Positions 8,242 through 17,391 of a stretch of 35,341 bases of DNA are shown piece by piece. The notes below the pieces were generated by a model that searched no databases, was not told where the DNA came from, and saw only the letters and a program-made list of their open reading frames with translations. The stretch spans positions 1 through 35,341 of the forward strand of contig JAFGWT010000003.1 of the NCBI GenBank assembly GCA_016937015.1, written 5' to 3'. Each line of letters opens with the position of its first letter. Position 1 is the stretch's first letter. This DNA comes from Deltaproteobacteria bacterium (GTDB lineage: Bacteria; Myxococcota_A; Polyangia; JAAYKL01). The translations under genes and the position numbers were made by a program.

Positions 8242-8337
8242 ACAAAATCGGACGTGCCCTGGTTCGCTTTCTGGACCGATTTGAATGATGCCTGATTGAG
8301 TTTACAGACAGAACATGACGGGAATCGGCAGGACGAA

Positions 8338-8361
8338 GAGTGATGAACAGAGTGATGAACA
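8338..8361. repeat. Tandem 12-bp repeat between genes
   Basis: GAGTGATGAACA occurs twice back to back (8338-8349 and 8350-8361), followed by a degenerate third copy up to about 8373. It sits between the converging ends of the RibA-like and STAS-like genes. It probably arose by slippage; no function is evident. Confidence 0.6.
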
Positions 8362-8396
8362 GAAAGATGAAATGACGAACTAACGTCCGATGGGGT

Positions 8397-8822
8397 CTAT
8401 CCCATATCCGCTTCGGAAATCCACTCTTGGTCCCCTCCAACCCACGCCAGTGCATCATCCATATTCCGGACAACTTTGACCCAAATGGGCACCTGCTCCA
8501 ACTCGACAGCCACCATTCGGCAAATACCAAATGTGAAATCATCATTACACACAAATGCCGTCCGAAAACTGTGACCGCGTTCTATCTGACTGGAAAGATA
8601 CAGTTCACTCAATCGCGGCAGACTGGATATATCATTTCCCAATCTGGCGTTACGCAAATCGACCACCGAATTCATGCTGCGTTTGAAGCCTCTTGTCTGC
8701 AGCAGCTCTTTAAGCAGCACCGGCAAGCCCCCTACCCCCAGCGTGCCCGACACCGACACAAATGCGATATTAAACTGTCCGTCAATCCGAATATTTGCAC
8801 CAAATCCATCCACAGTGGTCAT
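8397..8822 (-). CDS. Hypothetical STAS/SpoIIAA-like protein
   Basis: A soluble protein of about 141 aa without signal peptide or membrane segment. The alternation of beta-strands and helices (NIAFVSVSGTLG, MNSVVDLRNARLG, RTAFVCNDDFTFGICRM, WVKVVRNMDDALAWVG) resembles the SpoIIAA-like STAS/SEC14 proteins, in which an AFxxxDxALxWL ending is common. That is a fold-level impression, not a firm assignment. The start is unsure: ATG at 8822 lacks a good Shine-Dalgarno sequence, and a TTG at 8846 would add eight residues. No partner gene is in the same transcription unit. Confidence 0.6.
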   Translation of the reverse strand: MTTVDGFGANIRIDGQFNIAFVSVSGTLGVGGLPVLLKELLQTRGFKRSMNSVVDLRNARLGNDISSLPRLSELYLSSQIERGHSFRTAFVCNDDFTFGICRMVAVELEQVPIWVKVVRNMDDALAWVGGDQEWISEADMG

Positions 8823-9292
8823 CCCAGTCTTTTTCAAAGCCAGCAAACTTCGATGCTGAACAATTTCTCGATTGCTCGATTAATTGATATTAACCCTATG
8901 AATATTTTACAATCAATATAAATTATTTTAAAAATATCATCAAAATACAGTAAAATACCTGTGTTTTCATACATTCCATATTTTAAGATGCGAATATATA
9001 TGTTGGGGTTCGCTTTTGAACGCCGTGGCCAAACAGGCTGTCGACAGCGCACCTTTCACTGACAGTCAATCGCTAACACTGAAAAAACTGAAGATTTAAA
9101 GCACGATACCACAAATCAAAACTGTCAGACGGTACGGTCGCAATCAGGCAATTACACCCATGTACCCGTTGGTATACCGAAATGCACAAAGGTGCTTCTG
9201 ATATTTCAAATCAGCGTTGAAAAACGATGGTCAGAGAACATGAATGAATTACGAAGGCTCATCCGCGAAAGGTGTCCGAGTTGATGATGGGA
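8823..9292. other. AT-rich intergenic region, no gene seen
   Basis: About 470 bp with no credible gene. The part from 8880 to 9000 is far more AT-rich than the rest of the window, with many A/T runs (around 8920-8960), and may hold the promoter of the STAS-like gene on the minus strand. CTCGATT is repeated at 8867-8873 and 8875-8881. The rest, 9000-9292, is ordinary sequence lying downstream of the small membrane protein gene; I see no clear terminator or tRNA in it. Confidence 0.5.
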
Positions 9293-9559
9293 TTATGCAT
9301 CGATGGTTTTGCCACCTCCATCATCCTTGTCTTCACCGCAGGTGTTTTCAAACACTTTGGGGTCGTTGCCATCCTTGTCGCCGCAGGCTGCAGCGGTTAA
9401 AGTGGCCCCTGTCGCCGGTTGAAACGCGGTTACCACTGAGTAAGCTGTCACAAGGGACAACGCTGCAATGGCACCGGCCGCAATGACCGAGACAACGGTT
9501 TTAACAACAATATTTTTCTCTGCACTCTGTTGCGCTTCATGTTTTTCAAAATTTTCCAT
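9293..9559 (-). CDS. Small single-pass membrane protein, unknown
   Basis: 88-aa protein of no family I recognise. It has a charged N-terminus (MENFEKHEAQQSAEKN), one hydrophobic helix (about residues 18-45) and a short acidic, Gly-rich tail with two cysteines (ACGDKDGNDP...NTCGEDKDDGGG), probably outside the cytoplasm, where the cysteines could pair. AAAGGAA lies upstream of the ATG at a usable distance. It stands alone between a long AT-rich gap and pdxH on the same strand. The reading frame could be spurious, but the clean helix and ribosome binding site argue for a real gene. Confidence 0.55.
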   Translation of the reverse strand: MENFEKHEAQQSAEKNIVVKTVVSVIAAGAIAALSLVTAYSVVTAFQPATGATLTAAACGDKDGNDPKVFENTCGEDKDDGGGKTIDA

Positions 9560-9800
9560 CTGTTTTCCATTCCTTTCCGTTGCCCAAAGGACACCCTCGA
9601 AACACCCCCAGTGGCGCCAATCAAGGGCCGCATCTTTGAGCGAGTGTTTTTTCTGACAACACGGACTGTAAATTTTAAACAGAAAACGGTTTGTCCTGGA
9701 CCAAAGCTAATCACCGGCTGTGGGTTGTCAAACCGGAAAAAACAGCACACAGCGTCGTTATTTTAAAAAAACAAAAACACTTTGGCTGAGCGAAAAAACA

Positions 9801-10406
9801 TCACGGAAAAAGCCTCGAAACGCACCACGACCCATTTTTTCGCAAATAGCTGTAGCGCCTATGAAGCCGATGGACACCTTCCATCCAGATTTCGATTTGA
9901 GTGGGCACCAACCGGTAGCCGTTCCAGTGGGCAGGCCTTGGAATGGATTCACTGTCCGCGAATCTTTTTTCAAAACCCCCATATCGCTCCTCAAATTCTT
10001 CATCATCCGGGATTTTCCGTGACTGCGCGGACGCCCAGGCGCCAATCTGACTTTCACGGGGACGGGTTTGCCAGTAGTCATCCGACTCCGAAGGGGAAAT
10101 CATCGCCACTTTTCCTTCCACCTGTATCTGCTTTTTAATTGTTGGCAGATAAAAGGTTAAACTGGCAAAGGGATTGTCGGCAAGGTGCCGCCCCTTTCTG
10201 CTCTGACTGTTGGTAAAAAAAACGAACCCGGCTTCGTCAAACTGCTTGAGCAGCACCGTTCGACTGGACGGTTTCCCCTCTTTATCGGCGGTAGCCAGAA
10301 TCATGGCCCATGGATTGGGCTGAATTTTCGCCTGTGCTTCCGTCAGTATCTGTCTGACCCAATCACTGGGATTCTTTGGTGTTTGTGTCTGTACATCTTC
10401 ATTCAT
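9801..10406 (-). CDS. pdxH: Pyridoxamine 5'-phosphate oxidase
   Basis: FMN enzyme that oxidises pyridoxine or pyridoxamine 5'-phosphate to pyridoxal 5'-phosphate. Visible signatures are NPWAMILATADKEGKPSSRTVLLK, the FMN-binding FFTNSQSRKG, QIQVEGKV, the substrate-binding block YWQTRPRESQIGAWAS with Tyr, Arg and Ser in the expected places, and the C-terminal IPRPAHWNGYRLVP with RLHRR. About 201 aa from the ATG at 10406. A longer frame from a TTG at 10502 adds 32 residues without family resemblance; neither start has a strong Shine-Dalgarno sequence. It is divergent from the beta-helix lipoprotein. Its PLP product would serve the aminotransferase in the window, though they are not linked in one operon. 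Confidence 0.95.
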   Translation of the reverse strand: MNEDVQTQTPKNPSDWVRQILTEAQAKIQPNPWAMILATADKEGKPSSRTVLLKQFDEAGFVFFTNSQSRKGRHLADNPFASLTFYLPTIKKQIQVEGKVAMISPSESDDYWQTRPRESQIGAWASAQSRKIPDDEEFEERYGGFEKRFADSESIPRPAHWNGYRLVPTQIEIWMEGVHRLHRRYSYLRKNGSWCVSRLFP

Positions 10407-10600
10407 GGCGGCAAGGTAATCACTAAACGTTAAATTCCAAACCCATTTTAAGACGACGCCACTGCCGCCGCATCCGGATATAAATCTGCCGCCATTTTCC
10501 AAAACTCAAATTGATTCTGGAACTCACCCCCATATCACATATATTGTATTGAACATTACGATTACCCTGATGTTTGGCTGCGCAATCGGAGGCGCCACAA

Positions 10601-12064
<1,464 letters not shown>

Positions 12065-12332
12065 CGCCCTCCTGCTCATTTCAAACGTATGGCATCAAAC
12101 TTTGGAAATACATTTGGATGCGGCTCTTTTGATAACTCTCATAAGTTCCTCCCTGTCATGCGAAAAGTGTAATCCATGATTAGGCAATAGTTTTCCCGCG
12201 CCACCATGACGACAGCGAATTTTCGGTTATGCTCCGTTTTGCATATAAAGTGAGTCTACATTTATGCATCTATCGTTCAAAGCAGTATTAGGGTTTTGAT
12301 TTTTACGTGGGGTGTTGATTTTTGGTTTCGTT

Positions 12333-14276
12333 TTAAATTCCGTACACCAAAGCATGTCGCTTATTTACAAACGCTTTTGTTTTTTGTTTGGTTATTTGGA
12401 TGGATTCGGATTCGTTCACGAGTGATTCGGATTTGTCAACGTGCGCACGCAGCACAGCGACGAGTCTGTCCACATCTTCACGGGTGTTTTCAAGACCAAA
12501 GCTGATGCGGATGACGCCCTGAAATTTTAATGGTGGAATGATATGCTGGAGCACGCGCTGAAAGGTTTGGAGTGTGGGACCGATATGCAGAATTTGTTTA
12601 ACCAGCATATGGGCGCAATGGCAGCCGTAGCGCACCCCGATGCCGCCGCGCAGCATTAAGTCCCTTGCCGTTGACGCAGGCATGTTGTTTTTTATATCAA
12701 ATGGGATAACACCCACTCTTGCGGTTTGCTTTGGTGAATTGGGGTCGGTAATGCCGTACAGTCGAATCCCGGGTATGTCCCCCAGTGATTGCAACGCGTA
12801 TCGCACCAATGCGGCTTCCCTTTTAGCGATAACATTCAATCCAATACTGTCGAGCAACAGCAACGCTTTGCCCATGGCGGCAATGCCCGCCGCGTTTTGC
12901 GTCTGCGTGCCCTGCGTCAATTGCCTAATCGTGTCATTATGGGCAATCAGCCGTTTGCGCACAATCAGCGCGCCGCTGCCGAACGGTGCGTACATCTTGT
13001 GTCCTGAGAAAGCCAGATAGTCAATATCGAGGTCGGACATGGATACAGTCCGGTGGGCCGCCAACTGTGCCGCATCCACAAACAGACTGGCGCCCGCTTT
13101 ATGCGTCAGGGCTGAAATGCATGACAAATCATTGCACGTCCCCAGTACATTGGATGCACCGCTCACCGATACCAGCACAATCCGCTCATTGCCATGAATC
13201 CGCGCGGTATTGTAGTCAGATAAGAGCCCCTGCAACCGATCCGTATCGATGATCCCTTCATCGTCAACATCCAGATGAATCACCCGACACCCCGGAATGT
13301 ATCGCCACGGCAAATCATTTGATGAATGCTCCATCAGCGTGTTCACCACCACTGGTGACACATCATCTTCAACTGTGGCCCGAAGATGCTGTGCTGCCAG
13401 ATAGACCGCCTCAGTGGTGCCGCCCGTAAAAAAGGACTGATATTCCTCCACCGGTGCCCCAAACACCCGCGCAAGGATTTGTCTGGTATAGTCAACCAGG
13501 GTATCCTGAACATCGGCAGGTTGTTTGAGCGTGTATCGAAATACATCATACACCGGCTCAAACGTGGGTGTACCGGCGCTGTGGTCCAGATGAATATACC
13601 GGACGTCGCCACCGGTGCTGGGCACTGCGTCATCCTTACCAATACGGGTTTGCAGCAGCGTATTCAGCAGAGATTCGCCACGCAGATGAGACAGATTATC
13701 TCCATACATGATTTCCCGGGGCGTCATTGGGGTATCAGGGGCATACGGTGTTATGTCAGATGTGCCACTCAACGCCAGCGCGCGGGCAAAGGCAACAATA
13801 TTTATGATTGCCGGCGTTCCTGGTTCATACCGATCCGGAAACGGTGCCCAGATGGTCCAGTCTTTGCCAATAAGGCGTGTGGTGCCGCCACCGGTCTCCG
13901 CCGGTTTACCTTTGGGCAATGCACTTTTGCGAACCGCTATGACATGGACCCCAAGTGAGAGGCCTGCATCATCACTTGATACGATGCGATACGTTCCCAC
14001 TGGAAGCAATTGAGCCAATCGCCTGGCGCGCCCTGAAGTACAGAAAATTACCTCATACTGCTTTGGGGAAACCCCCAGATGATGGCAAACAATCTTGCGG
14101 GCCGCTTCGAACAGGCTCGTCATCGCCACTGACGCGTGGCCACTGCCGCGATGCACATTGGCGCAGGTCTCCAGCGCGTGACGCACGCTTTTATCAAGAA
14201 CCGCCCACCGCGCATCAGCGGCAGGCTGTGAAATGGTGAACTCTGATACTGTATTAAATGCGGGATTGACTGACAT
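12333..14276 (-). CDS. Class V aminotransferase with degenerate duplicated N-terminal half
   Basis: PLP-dependent protein of 647 aa, about 240 longer than a cysteine desulfurase. The C-terminal 420 residues form a complete class V domain: YIHLDHSAGTPTFEPVYDVF, FTGGTTEAVYLAAQ, MEHSSNDLPWR, the PLP-contacting VDAAQ (Asp about 401) and SGHKMYAP with the Schiff-base Lys about 427. GVRYGCHCAHM is a Cys-rich late segment. The first 210 residues look like a decayed copy (HALETCANVHRGSGHASVAM, SLFEAARKIVCHHLG, YEVIFCTSGRARRLAQLL) with no PLP lysine. The start at 14276 has AAGGAAGGG upstream. Substrate is unknown; no isc/suf partners are adjacent. It is divergent from alanine dehydrogenase. Confidence 0.85.
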   Translation of the reverse strand: MSVNPAFNTVSEFTISQPAADARWAVLDKSVRHALETCANVHRGSGHASVAMTSLFEAARKIVCHHLGVSPKQYEVIFCTSGRARRLAQLLPVGTYRIVSSDDAGLSLGVHVIAVRKSALPKGKPAETGGGTTRLIGKDWTIWAPFPDRYEPGTPAIINIVAFARALALSGTSDITPYAPDTPMTPREIMYGDNLSHLRGESLLNTLLQTRIGKDDAVPSTGGDVRYIHLDHSAGTPTFEPVYDVFRYTLKQPADVQDTLVDYTRQILARVFGAPVEEYQSFFTGGTTEAVYLAAQHLRATVEDDVSPVVVNTLMEHSSNDLPWRYIPGCRVIHLDVDDEGIIDTDRLQGLLSDYNTARIHGNERIVLVSVSGASNVLGTCNDLSCISALTHKAGASLFVDAAQLAAHRTVSMSDLDIDYLAFSGHKMYAPFGSGALIVRKRLIAHNDTIRQLTQGTQTQNAAGIAAMGKALLLLDSIGLNVIAKREAALVRYALQSLGDIPGIRLYGITDPNSPKQTARVGVIPFDIKNNMPASTARDLMLRGGIGVRYGCHCAHMLVKQILHIGPTLQTFQRVLQHIIPPLKFQGVIRISFGLENTREDVDRLVAVLRAHVDKSESLVNESESIQITKQKTKAFVNKRHALVYGI

Positions 14277-14377
14277 GGGTTTCCCTTCCTTTGGCATGAC
14301 ATCCGTTTATTCATTGGTCTTGCCTGTGCTGACAAAAAATCTAACCGGGCAATCGGGAGGGAACAATCATCATGCGG

Positions 14378-14426
14378 CCGGTACAACCGGTAAATCGGTG
14401 AACCGGCGAATCGCATCCGTGAACCG
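14378..14426. promoter_or_regulatory. Operator-like repeats between aminotransferase and ald
   Basis: An inverted repeat CCGGT-ACA-ACCGG (14378-14390) is followed by two direct copies of GTGAACCG at 14398-14405 and 14419-14426, exactly 21 bp apart (two helical turns). The repeats lie in the divergent promoter region and may bind a regulator of one or both genes. Confidence 0.4.
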
Positions 14427-14547
14427 CGTAAAACAAACATCACCGACGCACCTCTCACAAACGATGTCACGAAAATTGTCCTCGCCGCCAAATCGCGACA
14501 TACTGACCCCAGGGTTGTCCTGAACAAAACACAAAAGGAGAGCTGCA

Positions 14548-15642
14548 ATGATAATCGGGGTACCAAAGGAAGTGAAACCAGATGAATATCGCGTTGGCCT
14601 GTTGCCGGTGGGCGCGCAACTGCTCATAAAGGATGGCCACAAGGTTATCCTCGAAAAAAACGCCGGACTCGAAAGCGGGTACCCGGACGCGGATTACATT
14701 CGCGAAGGGGTGCGCATCGTTGACACACCCAGGGAGATCTATGGCGAGGCGGAACTGATTATTAAAGTTAAGGAACCGCAGCAAAGCGAGTTTGCATTGC
14801 TGCGCGAAGAACAGATCCTTTTTACCTACTTCCATTTTGCCAGCAGTCGGGAACTGACCGAGGCGTGTCTGAAATCGAAAATAAGTGCGGTGGCCTACGA
14901 AACCCTCGAAGACAGCAACGGCCAGCTCCCACTATTAACGCCCATGAGCGAAGTGGCAGGAAAAATGAGCGTGCAGGAAGGCGCTCGGTGTCTGGAAAAA
15001 CATCGCAAGGGCCGCGGCATTCTGCTGGGCGGGGTGGCCGGGGTGAAACCGGCAAACGTACTGATTCTGGGCGGTGGCGTAGTGGGCACCAATGCTGCGT
15101 GGATAGCGGCAGGAATGGGCGCCGCTGTCATCGTTATGGACATCAGTCTCGAAAGACTTCGCTACCTTGAGGACGTCATGCCCGCCAATGTGACAACCGT
15201 GTTTTCAGACCCGCACGCCATCGCATATCATTCCCGGTACGCTGATCTGATCATCGGATCCGTGCTCATTCCCGGGGGAAAAGCGCCCAGACTGATTGAC
15301 CGGGAATTGTTGCGAACAATGAAACGGGGAGCGGTTCTCGTGGATGTGGCCATTGATCAGGGCGGCTGTTTTGAAACCAGCCGACCGACCACCCACGGTG
15401 ACCCCACCTACATCATCGATGATGTGGTGCATTACTGTGTGGCCAACATTCCTGGTGCGGTCAGCCGAACCAGTGCCCAGGCACTTTGCCACGCCACGCT
15501 GCCCTATTGCCGGGAGCTGGCCCAATTGGGACTGGACGCTTTCCTGCGAAAATCCACCGGACACCGGAAATCGCTGAACATGCACGCCGGGCGGATCACA
15601 CTGCACAACGTGGCGGATGCCTTCCCGGATCTTGCCCCCTGA
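14548..15642 (+). CDS. ald: Alanine dehydrogenase
   Basis: NAD-dependent enzyme interconverting L-alanine and pyruvate plus ammonia. It is 364 aa, close to the family's usual length. Key residues fall at exactly the known positions: Arg15 (PDEYR), Lys75 (IIKVKEP), His96 (FTYFHFAS) and Asp270 (VDVAIDQGGCFETSRPTTH). The Rossmann motif is VLILGGGVVGTNAAWIAAGMG, about 171-191. A strong AAAGGAGAG precedes the ATG. It is the only gene on this strand before a 250-bp gap, so it is probably monocistronic. Catabolic alanine use or ammonia assimilation are both possible roles. Confidence 0.97.
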   Translation: MIIGVPKEVKPDEYRVGLLPVGAQLLIKDGHKVILEKNAGLESGYPDADYIREGVRIVDTPREIYGEAELIIKVKEPQQSEFALLREEQILFTYFHFASSRELTEACLKSKISAVAYETLEDSNGQLPLLTPMSEVAGKMSVQEGARCLEKHRKGRGILLGGVAGVKPANVLILGGGVVGTNAAWIAAGMGAAVIVMDISLERLRYLEDVMPANVTTVFSDPHAIAYHSRYADLIIGSVLIPGGKAPRLIDRELLRTMKRGAVLVDVAIDQGGCFETSRPTTHGDPTYIIDDVVHYCVANIPGAVSRTSAQALCHATLPYCRELAQLGLDAFLRKSTGHRKSLNMHAGRITLHNVADAFPDLAP

Positions 15643-15747
15643 CCTCTGATTTCTCACTGTTTTACTCGTAAGTTCAAATAGTTGTTTTTTTTTGCGTGAC
15701 GCCGCGAATATATAAATACTGGAAATTGTAAATTTTATTAAAATTTT

Positions 15748-15778
15748 TTGTTACGAGACAGCAAAAAGCCGTTATAAT
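15748..15778 (+). promoter_or_regulatory. Sigma-70-type promoter candidate
   Basis: A perfect -10 box TATAAT lies at 15773-15778. TTGTTA at 15748-15753 (19-bp spacing) or TTACGA at 15751-15756 (16-bp spacing) would serve as the -35 box. It is about 110 bp upstream of the small H-box-like gene at 15891, in a locally AT-rich stretch. Confidence 0.5.
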
Positions 15779-15890
15779 CGGAGATGGTCCAAATATCGAG
15801 CGGTACATTTTCACGGACCTGCCGAGCGAACCAAACATACTCAAAAAATGCCCGCAACGCTCCAGCGGGATGAAAGAGGAGTAGACACCC

Positions 15891-16199
15891 ATGAGTGGCT
15901 TTCCAAAAAAGAATATTTACTTTCCAGACGATTGTTCGGATGAGTCAGCGGTCCTGATTGAAGCGACAGCCGCGTCCATTAATGATCTCAACCAACCACT
16001 CACATCGTTACTGGGTCTGTTTTCCCTCTTTAAAAGACGTATGGCGGGCGAATGTGCAGATGCCATCAGGCTAGTGGAACGCATGGAGACGGAGGTGGAG
16101 CGCATGGCCACACTGACCCGTCAACTCAATCGACTGACCGATGACACCGCCCGCACAGATGTCCTGCGCCAGAGAATCATCGCCAGTCAGGAACGATAA
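15891..16199 (+). CDS. Stand-alone histidine-kinase H-box-like protein, Asn in place of His
   Basis: Small soluble, helical protein of 102 aa. Residues about 27-80 resemble the dimerisation and phosphotransfer helices of histidine kinases: ASINDLNQPLTSLLGLFSLF aligns with the usual AHELNQPLTAILG, and a second helix (ERMETEVERMATLTRQLNRLTD) follows. The phospho-acceptor His position holds Asn (INDLNQP), and no HATPase domain follows; the frame simply ends. GAGGAG precedes the ATG, so it is translated as a separate protein. It could be a decoy partner for kinases or a kinase remnant. The downstream DNA is a convergent lipoprotein gene, not a lost kinase half. Confidence 0.65.
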   Translation: MSGFPKKNIYFPDDCSDESAVLIEATAASINDLNQPLTSLLGLFSLFKRRMAGECADAIRLVERMETEVERMATLTRQLNRLTDDTARTDVLRQRIIASQER

Positions 16200-16248
16200 T
16201 TGCCGGCGCTCCCTGTGCCAATCAGACTTTGACAGATATATCGAAGGC

Positions 16249-17136
16249 TTATTTTTCCGCTGCAGGCGCAGCGTTATCGGAAGATGCATCAGTGTCCCCA
16301 ACGCCGACCGAAGCATCACCGGTCAGTACTTCCTCCTTAACAACATTTCCGTTGTCGTATATCGTCCGCTTTTTAGGATTGCCGTCATTGTCCATTTCAG
16401 TCCACTCGCCATTTCGCTTCCCCTTGACGTATGTGCCCACTTGACGCAGGTTGCCATTTTTCCGGTACCATTTCCACTCGCCGTCCGTCTTTCCATTTTT
16501 CCACTCGCCCACGTCCTTGATTTTGCCGTTGTCATGCCATGCCGTCCAGGTTCCCACAAATTTCCCTCTGTTCCTTTCACCTTCCATTTTTTTCTGTCCG
16601 TTGCGATGCCAATCAGTGTACCGGCCGTGCTTTTTCCCGAGTTTCATGTTCGCTTCGGTTTTCTTTTTTCCGTTGTCGTACCAGTATGTCCACAACCCTT
16701 CTTTCCGGCCATTTTTCCACCTGCCCTGAGCGCGCATTTTGCCATTATTGTGCCACTGCAGCCACTCCCCTTGCCGTGCCCCTTTTTCATACGTGCCCTG
16801 TTCCCGCAACTGCCCCTTATCATTCCATTTTTGCCATTCGCCAGACTTATCGCCCATGTCGTAATGAATAACTTCCTTTTTCTTGCCGTTCTTGTGATAT
16901 TTTACCCATTTGCCATCCTTTTTCCCCTCTTTGAACGACCCCTCTTCTTTCATATCGCCATTGGCATGCCAAGCGAAATAAGGGCCAACCCTGGTCGACC
17001 CGTTTTTCACGCACCACTGCTCCCGGTCCGCGGGCGGTGGGTCACCAACTCTTCGCGTACCATCCGGGCAGGGGGAATTGTCTCTGCACGACACAAGCAA
17101 ACCACAAATCATTAAAAACACTAACCACTGTTTCAT
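16249..17136 (-). CDS. MORN-repeat (YwqK-like) lipoprotein
   Basis: Lipoprotein of 295 aa. The signal peptide ends in LLVSC (Cys17). A short Cys-containing segment is followed by nine tandem repeats of about 23 residues of the form GxWxxWHxNGKKKxxGxxKxGK, from about residue 48 to 255, then an acidic tail. The repeats are the toxin-antitoxin YwqK/MORN-variant type. Despite that family label no toxin gene is adjacent, and the protein is exported, so an antitoxin role is doubtful; a surface or binding role fits better. GGAGGAG lies just before the ATG. In this phylum such proteins are often present in several copies. Confidence 0.9.
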   Translation of the reverse strand: MKQWLVFLMICGLLVSCRDNSPCPDGTRRVGDPPPADREQWCVKNGSTRVGPYFAWHANGDMKEEGSFKEGKKDGKWVKYHKNGKKKEVIHYDMGDKSGEWQKWNDKGQLREQGTYEKGARQGEWLQWHNNGKMRAQGRWKNGRKEGLWTYWYDNGKKKTEANMKLGKKHGRYTDWHRNGQKKMEGERNRGKFVGTWTAWHDNGKIKDVGEWKNGKTDGEWKWYRKNGNLRQVGTYVKGKRNGEWTEMDNDGNPKKRTIYDNGNVVKEEVLTGDASVGVGDTDASSDNAAPAAEK

Positions 17137-17355
17137 AGGACTCCTCCATCTGATTAATTAAAAGAAGCGGCACCAACGACCTGTATAACTGTATCGTTGA
17201 CCAGTTCGAAACCGAATTTAAACCGGATTGTAATTGGGCCTGGTCATCTTTGCAACGCAATAACCCAAAATCCGGCATGCAAATAAAATAACCGTGTTAA
17301 TTCAACATCATACCCTGGTGAAACCCGCCTTTTTGAAAAAACATTTTTACAACAG

Positions 17356-17384
17356 TTTCAATGGCTCGGGTTAACCGCTATTAT
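17356..17384 (+). promoter_or_regulatory. Possible leaderless promoter of the Ser/Thr kinase gene
   Basis: TATTAT (17379-17384) with TTTCAA (17356-17361) 17 bp upstream. The expected start of transcription, near 17391, coincides with the ATG at 17392, and no Shine-Dalgarno sequence is visible before that ATG. This suggests a leaderless message. Confidence 0.3.
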
Positions 17385-17391
17385 CGCCGCC

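Noticed and set aside
16141-17115. A 324-codon hydrophobic plus-strand frame
   Set aside because: It is antisense to the MORN-repeat lipoprotein; its repeated Phe/Pro/Leu pattern simply mirrors the Lys/Gly/Asn repeats.
16249-17136. Toxin-antitoxin module
   Set aside because: The YwqK-type repeats carry that family label, but the protein is a lipoprotein and neither neighbour looks like a toxin.
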